A DNA stretch of 64,000 nucleotides from NCBI GenBank assembly GCA_022702705.1, contig CM040423.1:45581575-45645574 (forward strand), read 5' to 3'. This document shows, piece by piece, positions 24,939 to 35,505 of the stretch. Origin of the DNA: Papilionanthe hookeriana x Papilionanthe teres. Lineage: Eukaryota; Streptophyta; Magnoliopsida; Asparagales; Orchidaceae. The stretch's first letter is position 1. Each line of letters opens with the position of its first letter. Both the position numbers and the translations under genes were made by a program. Under the pieces are notes generated by a model, which had not been told where the DNA came from, made no database searches, and was given only the letters and a program-made list of their open reading frames with translations.

Positions 24939-27900
24939 ATGAGAAAAGCGGCGCTTCTACCGGCGGCGGAGAGGTGGCGCCGCGGCTTCCACGGCGTCTC
25001 GTTCCCTCTCCCCTTCCCTTCCCTCACCTCTTCTTCTCCTCACCTCATTACAGCTGACTTCAACGGCAGTGGTTGCGGCCGACGATTCACCAAAGCCTTC
25101 TCTGTACCTCGCAATCCCTTCGCGTCTCTCTTCTCTCAGAATCAATTCTTTATCTTCTCAAGGCATAGTTCCACTTCTCACCGTCCCCTCCATGGACGAA
25201 CTGGTAAACCTTCTACAGTCTTCATTCCTGATATCCCTATCTCTTTTGACAGTGAAAATAACTTTATTTCTCTGTAAATTGCTTGAAGAGACGGAGGAGG
25301 AAGATTGGGGTGCTGAATGGGAGGAAGAGGAAGACAGAGAGGCTGTGGTATGTTAACTGTCAGATCAGTTTTTTTTGGCTGTGGAAGTTATTGATTTATC
25401 TATGTTTTTAGGGTTTTATAAAGGATTGGTTTTGTTGGATTGATTCAGATTGGCGATGGAGGGGATGGAGGGGGAATTGTTTTGGGAGATGAGAAGTGGG
25501 GTGAACAAGCACTGTTGTTGGCTCGTGAGGTTCTTCTTAGCTTTGGGGATGATTTTGCCATTTATGCGTTTAAGTTGTCTGAGAAGGGTTTCATCTATGT
25601 GAGATTGGATAAGCTTACGAACAGGTAAGAAGCAGTATTCTTTGCGCTTATATTGATGCCTTTATTTTCTGCTTGATGGGTGTGGTTTGCAAATCAATGA
25701 TTTCTTCTAGATTTTAAAAATCATTTTTTTTTTTTTTGATTGGTTGATGCCTAAAGTGAACATAGTTTGTTTTACTAAACTTTGGTATTTATATGTAGAA
25801 CACCATGGTGTTATAAACCTATTCATAAAAACATGAATTTGACTTGTGCAAAATAAGTGAAAGTGATATTTTTGATATGATGTTAAAGATTTGATTTTTA
25901 TAAATGTAAATATTAGAGTTTAGGTGTAAGATATGTAAATACATAAGAATTGTGTGGGGAATGCATGTAAGTGCTCTTTTTTTATAATGAAACTTTGTCA
26001 ATTCTTTTTTGTTGATGTCTTACTTTGCTAGCTCTTTTGTCACATTTGAATCATAAACCAGTTTTTAAATTTGTAGATATAATGCCCTCACAGCTCTAAT
26101 GACAATTTTGGATAACAGGTAACATGATAACTAGGTCATTATAATTCACTTGGAGATGATGGAAAAAAAAATTAAAACATTAAGAATTATATGATAGTAA
26201 ATCATGCATTTTTGATAATCGAACGCACAAAATATCTTCATGATATTGATGAATCGAGTGATTATACTTTTTATTAGCAAGTTTTTGGTATGCTTTCATA
26301 TAAGTTAATTTATAGCTTGAATAAGATTAAGCATCTTCTTCACAATTACATTGAATGTTTCTTAAGTTTAGAAGTGAAAAGTTGTATATCATTTTTAAAT
26401 GGTGTACATTTATGCAATAAAAATACATTTTTTTTCTTGGTTTTGTGATGCATTCTAAGAGACTTAAACTAGATCCCTAAAAAATTGCGGCAATCCTTGA
26501 TTAGCGAACTTTCGCTTCTATCTTTGATTTTGAGTTTTCATGAGTCAGCTACATTCTATAAATAGTTGATTAAAAACCTAAATTCCATCTTTTTCTCCTT
26601 TGATAGATGTTTTTAAGAGGGATAACTCTTGTTTGAGACCAAAAGTTTTGAGTAGAAAAATCTATTGATCCAAAGTTAAGAACACTAACTAAACCAATAC
26701 TAAGTTTTGTGGATGAAAGAAAAAATAAGAATAACACTATTTACTAAAATATGCCTTATGTCAGTACAAAGATGTCTTCTCCTAAAGTTAGGTAGTCACA
26801 TTTGTATTACTATTGAAGTAATCATGCATTCAACTAACACTCAAAAGATTGATAATTTGAATAGATTTTATTCCAACCATAAGTTTTGAATTATATGCTT
26901 TTACATTCTATTTATATATTATTCGTAACCTAGGTTAGTAAATAAGATTAGCATGAGACTAATCCCAATTTTAATTAATATCAGATGAATTTCATAGTCT
27001 ATAGACAACAATCAAACAAAGCATAATCAAATCAATCCGAATAATGGTAAAATTGCGACTTGCAAATCATGTCCACATCAACGGGTCAATTCATAACTAA
27101 TCACAACTAAAAAAATCCACCAAATTGCAAGGCAATCTCACGAGTCCACAAATTCATCTGCAAAGTAGCCAACCGACGTGTAAGTTGATGAGTAAAGCCA
27201 AATCTCTATTGCCATAAGCCAAATTTAGTATCAAAATGCCACCATTCCTCCAAGTTATAAAAAAATACTTCCAAACAACAAGAATCATTCAAAATCCACC
27301 ATCTAAGGAATTTTGAGAATGCTAACACCTGAATTAATCTTGAAAATTTTAACTATGATGAATTAAACTTTTGATATTCATAATACAAATTTGAACTTAA
27401 ATTCTTGTGTTTTTCTACATAGTAATTTATCAAATTTTTAATACCAAACCAGAAATAGCACTGTTACCACTTTTTAAAAGTGAAATTCACCTTCTCCGTC
27501 AAACAAAAGTAAGGTGTGCGTAAATATGAAAGTTTAGGTGTGAGAGCATTGATCTCGAACTGATAATCATGTATGCTCTCAGATTTGGGTGCCCAGACAT
27601 TGAGGAGATTGAAAACTTCAACAATCTCTACAAGAAGAGTTTAGATGGGGCTGGGAAAGCTGGAACAATACCTGCAGATATGGCTCTTGAGGCAATCTCC
27701 AAACATCCTATCTTCTTGGTGCATTTACATACGGAACACCCAATTCTTATGTATTTACATATCCTACACCTAAACTTTGATTACTACATTTATGCCACCC
27801 AAATCTTTCGTATCAACATCAAAAATATCTCTATTTTAACTTTTAAAATGTGAACTACACATTTTCATGTCCGATACCATGGCATACATGTAAAACTCTA

Positions 27901-28384
27901 AGTTTAAGCGTTTAGATATGTAAATACATAAGATTTGAGTGGTATGCATGCTGATCATCCTACTTTCTTTCTTTCTTGCATCTTAACTACAGGTTCAAAG
28001 CCATTCAAATTACTCAATAACCATGACTCAAACTCCTCTCTTTTTTTTGTTCCCTTGATTTCTTCATAGGTATCATCTCCAGGAGCTGAAAGACTCCTCA
28101 AAGTGCCCCAAGATTTAAGTCGCTTCCAAGACATGCCTATGTGGGTCTGCTATCTGGAAGAGAACCAAAACCTCAAAGTCCACAAGCAACCCACAGATAA
28201 AGTTCTCGTCCTCGAATCTATCGACAATGAGGCCGAGCGCTGCGAGTTCAAGCTGGCTGATGTTAAGGAGAACAGAGCCGAGCTCGGTAAAGGCAGGCCC
28301 TTGAACAAGAAGCTGAAAGATTGGAGACTCATTCTTCCCTTCAAATCCATTCTTAGAATAAAACTCTATTTACATTCAAGTTAA
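24939..28384 (+). CDS. Plastid RimP-family protein (UPF0090/DUF150), ribosome maturation
   Basis: RimP assists 30S ribosome maturation in bacteria; plant relatives carry a transit peptide and presumably act in plastids (family knowledge plus inference). The start at ATG 24939 gives an Arg/Ser-rich, acid-poor N-terminus typical of a transit peptide. An acidic linker follows (E-E-T-E-E-E-D-W), then the RimP domain with W-G-E-Q-A-L-L-L-A-R-E-V and R-L-D-K-L-T-N (exon 25449-25624), F-G-C-P-D-I-E-E-I-E (27583-27691) and V-S-S-P-G-A-E-R-L-L-K-V-P (28070-28384, stop TAA). The reading frame changes inside the first coding block. A 49-nt GT-AG intron at 25204-25252 restores it and makes 319 residues overall, but that is very short for a plant intron, so an indel is possible. 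The exon-3 donor is GC (GAG|GCAATC); a GT 27 nt on would add nine in-frame residues. The last two exons are duplicated at 33340-34412. Confidence 0.86.
27716..27966. mobile_element. MITE-like element in RimP intron 3, touching an alternative splice donor
   Basis: Ends read ggtgcatttacatac and ggtatgcatgctgatc, with complementary blocks cttatgtatttacatat and gatatgtaaatacataag. The left terminus supplies the GT at 27719-27720 that can act as a donor for the preceding exon in frame. The equivalent element in unit B (33745-33985) has its left part separated by ~270 bp of extra sequence. Confidence 0.65.
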
Positions 28385-28402
28385 GCTATAACATAGTTCC
28401 AC

Positions 28403-28600
28403 CTGAAAACCATTATGCCAGGAATCTCACCAGTGCCGTCCCGCCCTTCTGAAATAAGCTCTGCAAGGGCTGCTCTGGTGGCCGGAGCGGCGAGACTGTG
28501 CTCGGCACTATTCTGGCAATCTGATGCAGCATTACAGTTGTTGATTCTAGATCGCTGATAATACTTTCCTCATTTGGTAGCCCACATATGTAAACTTCTT
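28403..28600 (-). pseudogene. Relic of the FAD-oxidoreductase last exon (unit A, older copy)
   Basis: On the minus strand this matches parts of 29207-29571: the A-L-A-E-L-I-type segment (plus-strand aataagctctgcaagggctg), the gctctggtggccggagc block and the Leu-His region (caatctgatgcagca), ending at the exon start (cccacatatgtaa). The middle of the exon is deleted. Frames are broken. It starts about 20 bp past the RimP stop codon. Confidence 0.75.
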
Positions 28601-29206
28601 GTTTGATAAACTTTAATCAGGATTCTATGTTTGATGTTGTATGGAATGTGATAAATGTTATCTATTAAGAACTAATTTCATTGTTTGCAATTAAAAAGTA
28701 TGTTCCAAAACTAGCAAAAAAAAATAATTTTTATTATCAGAACTAAAAAAACTCATAAGACAATATCAAATAAATATACTCTAATTCGAAAAACCAAAAA
28801 ATTAAAAAAAAAAAATTTTTTTTGATCTTTATAAATTTTAAAAAGATTTCTACAAAAATTATCATAGCAACCTATCAACTTAAGATTATTTCAAAAGATC
28901 ATATTAGTTTCCAGTCATCTATGGTAAAGTTTAAATGAAGATTAAATTTAAGTTGTAATTAACATCATATAAATATTTTGATGATATTCACTCAAAAGCT
29001 CACTGAGCTAATACACAAAGCCAACACTCATCAACATGGTGGCAAGTATCTTAGATCCTGAAGTTGGCAATATAACTTATTTCACAGTGTTATGCATGAA
29101 GTAGACATCAACCAATTCATATATAGTTACATAACCCAACACCAAAACTTCATTTATTACACTTAAGATTCCAGCAAGACATGACATAGTCTTACCTGAA
29201 AACCTT

Positions 29207-32110
29207 TCACCGGAGAAATCTCGCTGGGTTGAAGGGATCCAAATTCACTGTTGTAGACCGACCTTCTAAAATAAGCTCGGCGAGGGCTGCTCCGGTGGCC
29301 GGAGCATTGAGAATCCCCCAGCAGCTGTGACCTGTGGCGATATAGCAGTTCTTGGTGCCAGGAATCTCCCCAATGACTGGTAAACTATCATCAGTGCAGG
29401 GCAAAAAGCAAGCTTGTTCAGCCACCGCCTCGGCGACGTCAGAGTTCAGGTGGCTTGACACTGAGCCGGCTATCTTATGCAGCATAGCGATGGATTCTGG
29501 CTCGCCCACAATATCCTCAGGATTGTCGGGAGTAGTGGCCTCCTTTGACAAGCCGCATATGTATACTTCTCCTGCTTCATAAAATTTCGATTTAGAGAGG
29601 TGATTAAAGGTCTATTTGGGACTACCATTCATCGACGGTGCGGCACCGAATCACAGTTTTATTTGTTTGGATAAATTACATTTTGACAGTCTTTTCAAAA
29701 TATTGCCGTTGAAATCTATGTTAGATGCGATGACAGCTTTCTAGCTACGGTCTAACTTAAAAACAAAATGTAATGGACATCATAATTTTTTTAACATCAT
29801 ATTATTTTTTAGTAATTTCATATCTACATTTTAATAAGTCACGGAGTGAGTTCGTTTTATTGTTTGCAGTGAAAAAATTGTGCTAGAAAATAATTAAATT
29901 TGTTGATTTTAAAGTTTAAATCAAGGTTCTAAAAACCGTGCTGGACATTGAAATTGAACAGATAGTAAGAAATGTTAAAGGTTTAAAGGTTAAGTCGGAG
30001 CTGAACTGGATGACCCAGTAAATCTCTAAATATATTTAAGAAAGATAATAGATAAGATTTATTAACACCCAATTTCCATGTATTTAAATATCTAACATCT
30101 AAAATTTAGTTTTAATATGCTAGTTTATCTGTGCATGAAAACTTATATTTCACTTTTTCTTAAGTAATATTTTATATGATGAAGATGATTTTAGTGATAT
30201 AAATAATGTAAAAAATTAGAGTTTAGATGTTGAACATATAAATAAATAAAATAGGGTGTAATGTCATATATATAAATAAATGTATCTAATGTCTTTGATG
30301 TGATATGAGTGATTTGGGTGATATAAATGTAAAAAATAGAGGCTAGGTGTTAGATATTTAAATTACATGAAATTGGTGCTATAAATGTAAAACAATACAG
30401 TTTTCGATTTAAGACTGAAACCAACTTTGTCAATTCCAAGCTGAGTCAAACCGATTCAATCAGTTTGATGGGGGGGTGGTTTTTAAGCAACCACGAATCG
30501 GACCATCGGCCGGTTCACGGTCGACTAGTCGAACCAATTAATTCAGTCCTGTTTTTAAATATTGTAAAGTTGTAGCTGAAAGCTACATTGTGTTTTGATT
30601 TTAATCATGCTCATCACAATATCAATATAAGGGTGCACTGTAGGAGGTGGTGCAGTGGATGTCTTATCACAATTTTTTCTACTCGGCAAAATTATATTTA
30701 ATTTTTTCAAAAAGTAGCAGTTAAAAGTTATATTTTGCTTCTAGACCTGACTAAATAAGATATTTGCTAGAAATTTATGATCAGACTTAAAAATAATAAT
30801 AATAATAATAATCGACTCAACTTTTTGAACAGCAGCTTCAAAATTACTACTTCAAACAACTATAGCTGCCCTAAACATAAAATATATTAAATACGAATGA
30901 TATAGGAGTGGATAGATATTGAATTAGGGTCTGTTTGGGCACCTGCAGCTTATTGAATAATCTACTAATAAGCCGATTAAAAAGAATCTTCTGATAACCT
31001 AAGTGCGGTGGCTAGTATAAATTTTTGTTTTTTTTTTTTTGTAAAATTTAGACTGCAGCTAAAAAGCTCTCACCGCACATTGTGAAAATGCTGTTTTCAG
31101 CGTTTTGAAAATGCATAAGCTGCCAAAACGCAGTTTATCCAAACAGTCCAATTGTATTTTCAAAACGCTACCGCACCAAATAAGCTGCCTCAAACGGACT
31201 TATGGTATTGTGGTAGGTGATTATCACAATATCACTACAATACTAATATAATATCACATTTGAATTATGCATATAATAAATTCATCTGCATCAATTTTTT
31301 TCCTTGTGTTTCGAAGTTACCTGTGGGTCTGGGGTAGACCTCCGGGTCAAGAGTCTTGCCTCCCGGAGTAACCTGGTAGCTGAGGAAAAGCGCATGCGGA
31401 CTAATAATGGCCGGCTCCGGCGGCCGGAGGACAATGCTATGCGCCTTGAGGCCAGATACACGGAACAGATCGGAGACTAGCCGCAACCGACCCGACCACG
31501 GTCCGAGCGCAATGACCACCACATCCGCTGGCAACATCCTTCCATCTCGGAGTCGAACACCGGTTCCCCCAACCTCAACATCCCGCACCTCTCCAAACAC
31601 CACCTCGACCCCATACTCCGCCGTAGCCGACCACAACACCGCTCTCGTGAACATCAGGGGATGAACCTGCGCTGTCGTCTCTAGGGTTCCGATCGTCCGC
31701 GGTCGTCCGGCGGACGCGCCGTCGATCCAAGAGGGGAGAGCCGGCGATCGTGATACAGCTGCGCCGGATGCAGAGATGGGGAGTGAGAGAGTGGTTAAGG
31801 GGCGGTATCCGTAGGCGCGGGGACCATCTAGAACATCAGATAGTGATCGGTGGAGGTGGAAGCTGGCACGTGCGAGCTCGGCGACCGGAGTGCCGTCGCA
31901 CCAATCGAGGGCGAGGAAGCCGCCGGCCTTGCCGGAGGCGGCGCAGGCGATGGAGGATCTCTCGACGACGGTGATGGAGACGGGGGTGGAGGCCTTTGAA
32001 GCGAGGAAATAGGCGGTGCAGACACCGATGACCCCGCCGCCGCAGATTATTATGCGGCGAGGGTGAGGCGAGTTGGATCCGGTAATGGTGGTGGAGTGAT
32101 CGGTTGCCAT
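29207..32110 (-). CDS. FAD-dependent oxidoreductase (DAO superfamily), intact copy A
   Basis: Exons 32110-31321 and 29571-29207 join in frame across a GT-AG intron (last codon split G|GA) to give 384 residues. The Rossmann FAD-binding motif I-I-I-C-G-G-G-V-I-G is at residues 20-29, with V-V-E-R-S about 30 residues later and A-A-S-G-K-A-G-G-F after it. The C-terminus has P-V-I-G-E-I-P-G-T-K-N and G-H-S-C-W-G-I-L-N-A-P-A-T-G, the second FAD contact of the DAO fold. Relatives include yeast Tda3-like and S. pombe C1F5.03c proteins; the substrate is unknown. An in-frame upstream ATG at 32173 would add 21 residues, possibly a targeting peptide; it is absent in copy B, so 32110 is the safer start. 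Exon 1 is very GC-rich. A strong donor (CAG|GTAAG at 29196/29195) lies 11 nt past the stop, so a 3'UTR intron is likely. Convergent with the RimP-like gene. Confidence 0.85.
30055..30385. repeat. MITE-family fragments in the FAD intron, unit A
   Basis: Partial copies of the AT-rich MITE family (atgtatttaaatatctaaca; ttagatatttaaattacatg) fill part of the oxidoreductase intron. The rest of the intron, 29572-31320, shows no gene. Confidence 0.5.
30927..31205. mobile_element. MITE private to unit A (FAD gene intron)
   Basis: Terminal inverted segments: left gggtctgtttgggcacctgc then agctt, right aagctgcc then tcaaacggactta. It looks like a hAT- or Mutator-like miniature element. The matching place in unit B (about 36780-37000) lacks it, so it inserted after the duplication. 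Confidence 0.6.
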
Positions 32111-32334
32111 GGTTTTGATTGAGGGAGCTATGCGGGGGCGGAATGGGGCGAGCGAATAGGTCGGCAGTTGCATTGGAGTGATGAGAGAAAGGTTACAGGA
32201 AAGATTTATCTGTACGGTTCTTTGGCGTATTTGGGACACGCGGAAGGCGAATTCGATGAGATTTGACGGTTTGACAGCACGCAATCCAGCCGACCCGGCC
32301 CCAGTTAAATGTGAAAAAACTTTGAGTCTTAGGT

Positions 32335-32635
32335 AGTCTTAGGTACATAAGAAGTGCGCACCACTGTATATATTAAAAGAATATGGAGAGATTATTCGGA
32401 GAACATTATAGAGATATTTCTATGTTATATTGCTTATAACTTCCGTGTAATTTATATGTAATATTTTTGTAACCTACAAATAAATTCTGCATTTTTTATA
32501 TATTTGTAAGTTACATGTAGGTTACAGGGGTATAACATAGAAATACTCCCTCAATATCCTATGAATAACCTTTTTATAACCTTCTCACGTACGCAGCGCT
32601 GTGTACGTCTTACGTACGCAAATTTTTTCCCTGTT
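32335..32635. mobile_element. Palindromic insertion upstream of FAD copy A
   Basis: An AT-rich inverted repeat: ggagagattattcgg then catagaaatac on one side is answered by gttacaggggtataacatag and aatatcctatgaataacc on the other, with tacgtacgc near the right end. The matching unit B sequence near 38330 lacks it, but related words occur at 36830-37000. Probably a MITE. Confidence 0.5.
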
Positions 32636-33151
32636 AAAGAGCTATTGAGCCCAACTTATTGAGCCACCAGCTCTAATTCAAGCTCCAACTTAAATTGGAG
32701 CTCATTTCTTTAAAGAGGTTGAGTTTGAGCTCACCTCGGCTCGTTGTCTCGCTAGTTTGCTCGGTTAACCTACTGTTAATCATTTCAATATATTTTTTTA
32801 GTAAGTTACCACTGCCCCAACCTCCTCTTCCAGCCACCAATGCCTACTCTATTGAGCTCCCGTAAAGATTAAATTTTAAGTTCGAACTCACGAACCAATT
32901 GCTATCACTAGAAGTCTAGCTCAAACTCAACATTTAAGCTCAACTCAAACTCAAGCTCAAAACTTGACAAATTAGTCAAACTGGAACTTGGCATGGCTCA
33001 AATTTGACTACACTCGTATAAACCCATAATCCATTGGATTTTATTTAATTTAGGACTTGTTTTAGAGCTTAGATTTTATGAATTTATGAAGAGTTAACAC
33101 GCATAACATTCACATTCCAATGTCTTTACATATCAAACACCTATACTCTAA

Positions 33152-33154
<3 letters not shown>

Positions 33155-33224
<70 letters not shown>
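33155..33224. repeat. (AT)n microsatellite, unit A
   Basis: Pure AT dinucleotide run of about 70 bp, matched by a shorter run at 38806-38861 in unit B. It marks the right part of each duplication unit. Confidence 0.95.
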
Positions 33225-33226
<2 letters not shown>

Positions 33227-33339
33227 GTCAGCAATGCATTTCACCTTTTTAAAATTAAAATAATAACATTTTTAATGCAATATGAAAGATTTGGATATTA
33301 AGAAAATATGAAAATTTGGGTATTAAGAACTGATAATCA

Positions 33340-34412
33340 TGTATGCTGTCAGATTTGGGTGCCCAGAGATTGAGGAGATTGAGAACTTCAACAATCTCTA
33401 CAAGAAGAGATTAGATGAGGCTGGGAAAGCTGGGACAACAACTGCACATCACCAAACTTCCCATCTTCTTGGTGCATTTATATAAATTGTCAAAGTTTTG
33501 GAAAAAAATAGGTTGAATATCTTTCTTCCTTAGCTTTCATTGATATAAATAATAGTCTGTACAATCTATTTACATAATAAACTACATAATCTATTTTAGA
33601 TAATTTAATAATACATATTCATAATCTAAATATTCAGTTAAAAGGAAAATAAATTAGAATAAAGATATTGAAAATAATTTAAATAAGAAAATTCTTAATT
33701 ATAGAAAACTCCTTAGTTAGTTTTCTGATTTCCATCCTTCCCGATTGACATAATTAACTCCCAATTCTTTTGTCTTTACGTATCGTACACATAAACTTTG
33801 ATTGCTACATTTATGCCAACCAAATCTTATATATCAACATAAAAAGTATCTCTATTTTAACTTTTAAGATGTGAAATACACATTTGCAAGTCTGATAACA
33901 TGGCATACATGTAAAAAACTAAATTTAGGTGTTTGGATATGTAAATACAGAAGAATTCAGCGGTATGCATGTAAGTCATCCCATTTGCTTTCTTGCTTGC
34001 TTCTTAACTACTGGATCAAAGCCATTCAAATTACTCAAAAACCATGAATCAAACTCCTCTCTTTTTTTTTTTTCATTTGGTTCCTTCATAGGTATTATCT
34101 CCAGGAGCTGAAAGACTCCTCAAAGTGCCCCAAGATTTAAGTTGCTTCCAAGACATGCCTATGTGGGTCTGCTATCTGGAAGAGAACCAAAACCTCAAAC
34201 TCCATAAGAAACCCACAGATAAAGTTCCCGTCCTCGAATCTATCGACAATGAGGCCGAGCGCTGCGAGTTCAAGCTGGCTGATGTTAAGGAGAACAGAGC
34301 CGAGCTCGGTAAAGGCAGGCCCTTGAACAAGAAGCTGAAAGATTGGAGACTCGTTCTTCCATTCAAATCCATCCTTAGAATAAAACTCCATTTAGATTCA
34401 AGGAAGTTATAG
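33340..34412 (+). pseudogene. RimP-like pseudogene fragment (last two exons only)
   Basis: Copies of RimP exons 3 and 4. The exon 3 copy (about 33353-33450) keeps F-G-C-P-E-I-E-E-I-E-N-F but has lost ~17 bp around the donor, so D-M-A-L-E and the splice site are gone. The exon 4 copy (34092-34412) is open through I-L-R-I-K-L-H-L-D-S and ends R-K-L. There are no first or second exons and no promoter of its own in sight. Exon 4 is better conserved than a long-dead copy would be, which suggests a young duplication. Confidence 0.85.
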
Positions 34413-34426
34413 CATACTTCCAACTG

Positions 34427-34620
34427 AAAACCATTCCCTCAGGAATCTCGCCAGTGTCGCCGGCCGCCCTTCTAAAATAAGCTCTGCAAGGGCTGCTCCG
34501 GTGGCCGGAGTGGCGAGACTGTGGTCGGCACTATTCTGTCAATCTGATGCAGCATTACAGTTGATTCTAGATCACTGATAATATTTTCTTCTTTTGGTAG
34601 CCCACATATGTAAGACTTCT
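34427..34620 (-). pseudogene. Relic of the FAD-oxidoreductase last exon (unit B, older copy)
   Basis: Counterpart of 28403-28600, with the same internal deletion and the same cctgaaaaccat start. It was therefore already present before the unit was duplicated. Confidence 0.75.
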
Positions 34621-34744
34621 TTTGTTTGGGGTTCTATATTTGATGATGTATGGAATCAGTGATAAATGTTATCTATTAAGAGCTCATTTGATTGTTTGCA
34701 ATTAAAAAGTATGTTCCAAAACATTGGTTACATGTGAATGAAAA

Positions 34745-34995
34745 GTAGGGGCATTTACCAACATGCTACACAATTTATTATATATTTACATATAGAACAT
34801 CTAAATTTTTATATTTTATAGAGATTGCACTCTAAACTTTAATCTCATATCAAAAATATCACTATGATTATGTTTGATAATGACATACACCTTTTTTGTG
34901 TAAAGGTTTATTACACCAAATTGTTATAAATGTAAATATGAAATTTTTGGTGTTACAATATGTAAATACCTAAGAATTGTGGAGTATGTTAAATT
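34745..34995. mobile_element. MITE private to unit B
   Basis: Same family as 22890-23115 (gggcatttaccaacatgc; catatagaacatct; complementary right end with aatatgtaaatacctaag). Unit A has no insertion at the matching place (about 28705). Confidence 0.65.
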
Positions 34996-35505
34996 TACTA
35001 AAATAAATAATGTTGATTTTAAATTTAAATTTCCTTCTTTACTTCTAGTGCATACAGAAGTAAACCGGTGGATTAACAATTAGGGTTCTATGTTTGAGCT
35101 CTTCTCGTTATGCTTTTAATAAATTTATGTAAAATTAAAAACTGGTTTTTTAAATACCATTTTTATAACAAATTTAGAGGTTATTTTTTTTTCAACTTAT
35201 AATATTTTTATTATCAAATTAAAATACTCATAAATTTTAAAGACAATATCAAATAAATATACTCTAATTCAAAAAAGCAAAATATTTCAAATATATATAT
35301 ATTTTTTCATAAATTTTAAAAAGATTTATACAAATATTATGATAGCAACCTATCAACTTAATGGTAAAGTCTAAATGAAGATTTAATTTAAGTGTTAATT
35401 AAGATTATATAAATAATACACAGAGCCAAGACTCACCAAAATGGTAAGTATATCATATATATTTATATAACTCAGCAAGACATAACAGACTCACCTGAAA
35501 ACCTT

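Larger units (their letters stand above)
27557..33326. repeat. Tandem segmental duplication, unit A
   Basis: A ~5.77-kb unit repeated at 33327-38943. It starts in a RimP intron at gaactgataatcatgtatgct and runs through the last two RimP exons, an oxidoreductase-exon relic, the full FAD-oxidoreductase gene and a spacer ending in an (AT)n tract and aagaaaatatga. Exonic parts are highly similar between units; introns differ by indels and private insertions. Unit A is joined to the rest of the RimP gene and retains intact coding. Confidence 0.9.

Noticed and set aside
27583..27853. RimP exon 3 extended through the whole 94-codon open frame
   Set aside because: The extra residues are MITE sequence; family proteins continue directly from A-L-E to V-S-S-P-G.
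31407..31974. Plus-strand open frames opposite the FAD oxidoreductase exon
   Set aside because: Shadow frames caused by high GC content; the minus-strand frame has the FAD-binding motif and a copy in unit B.
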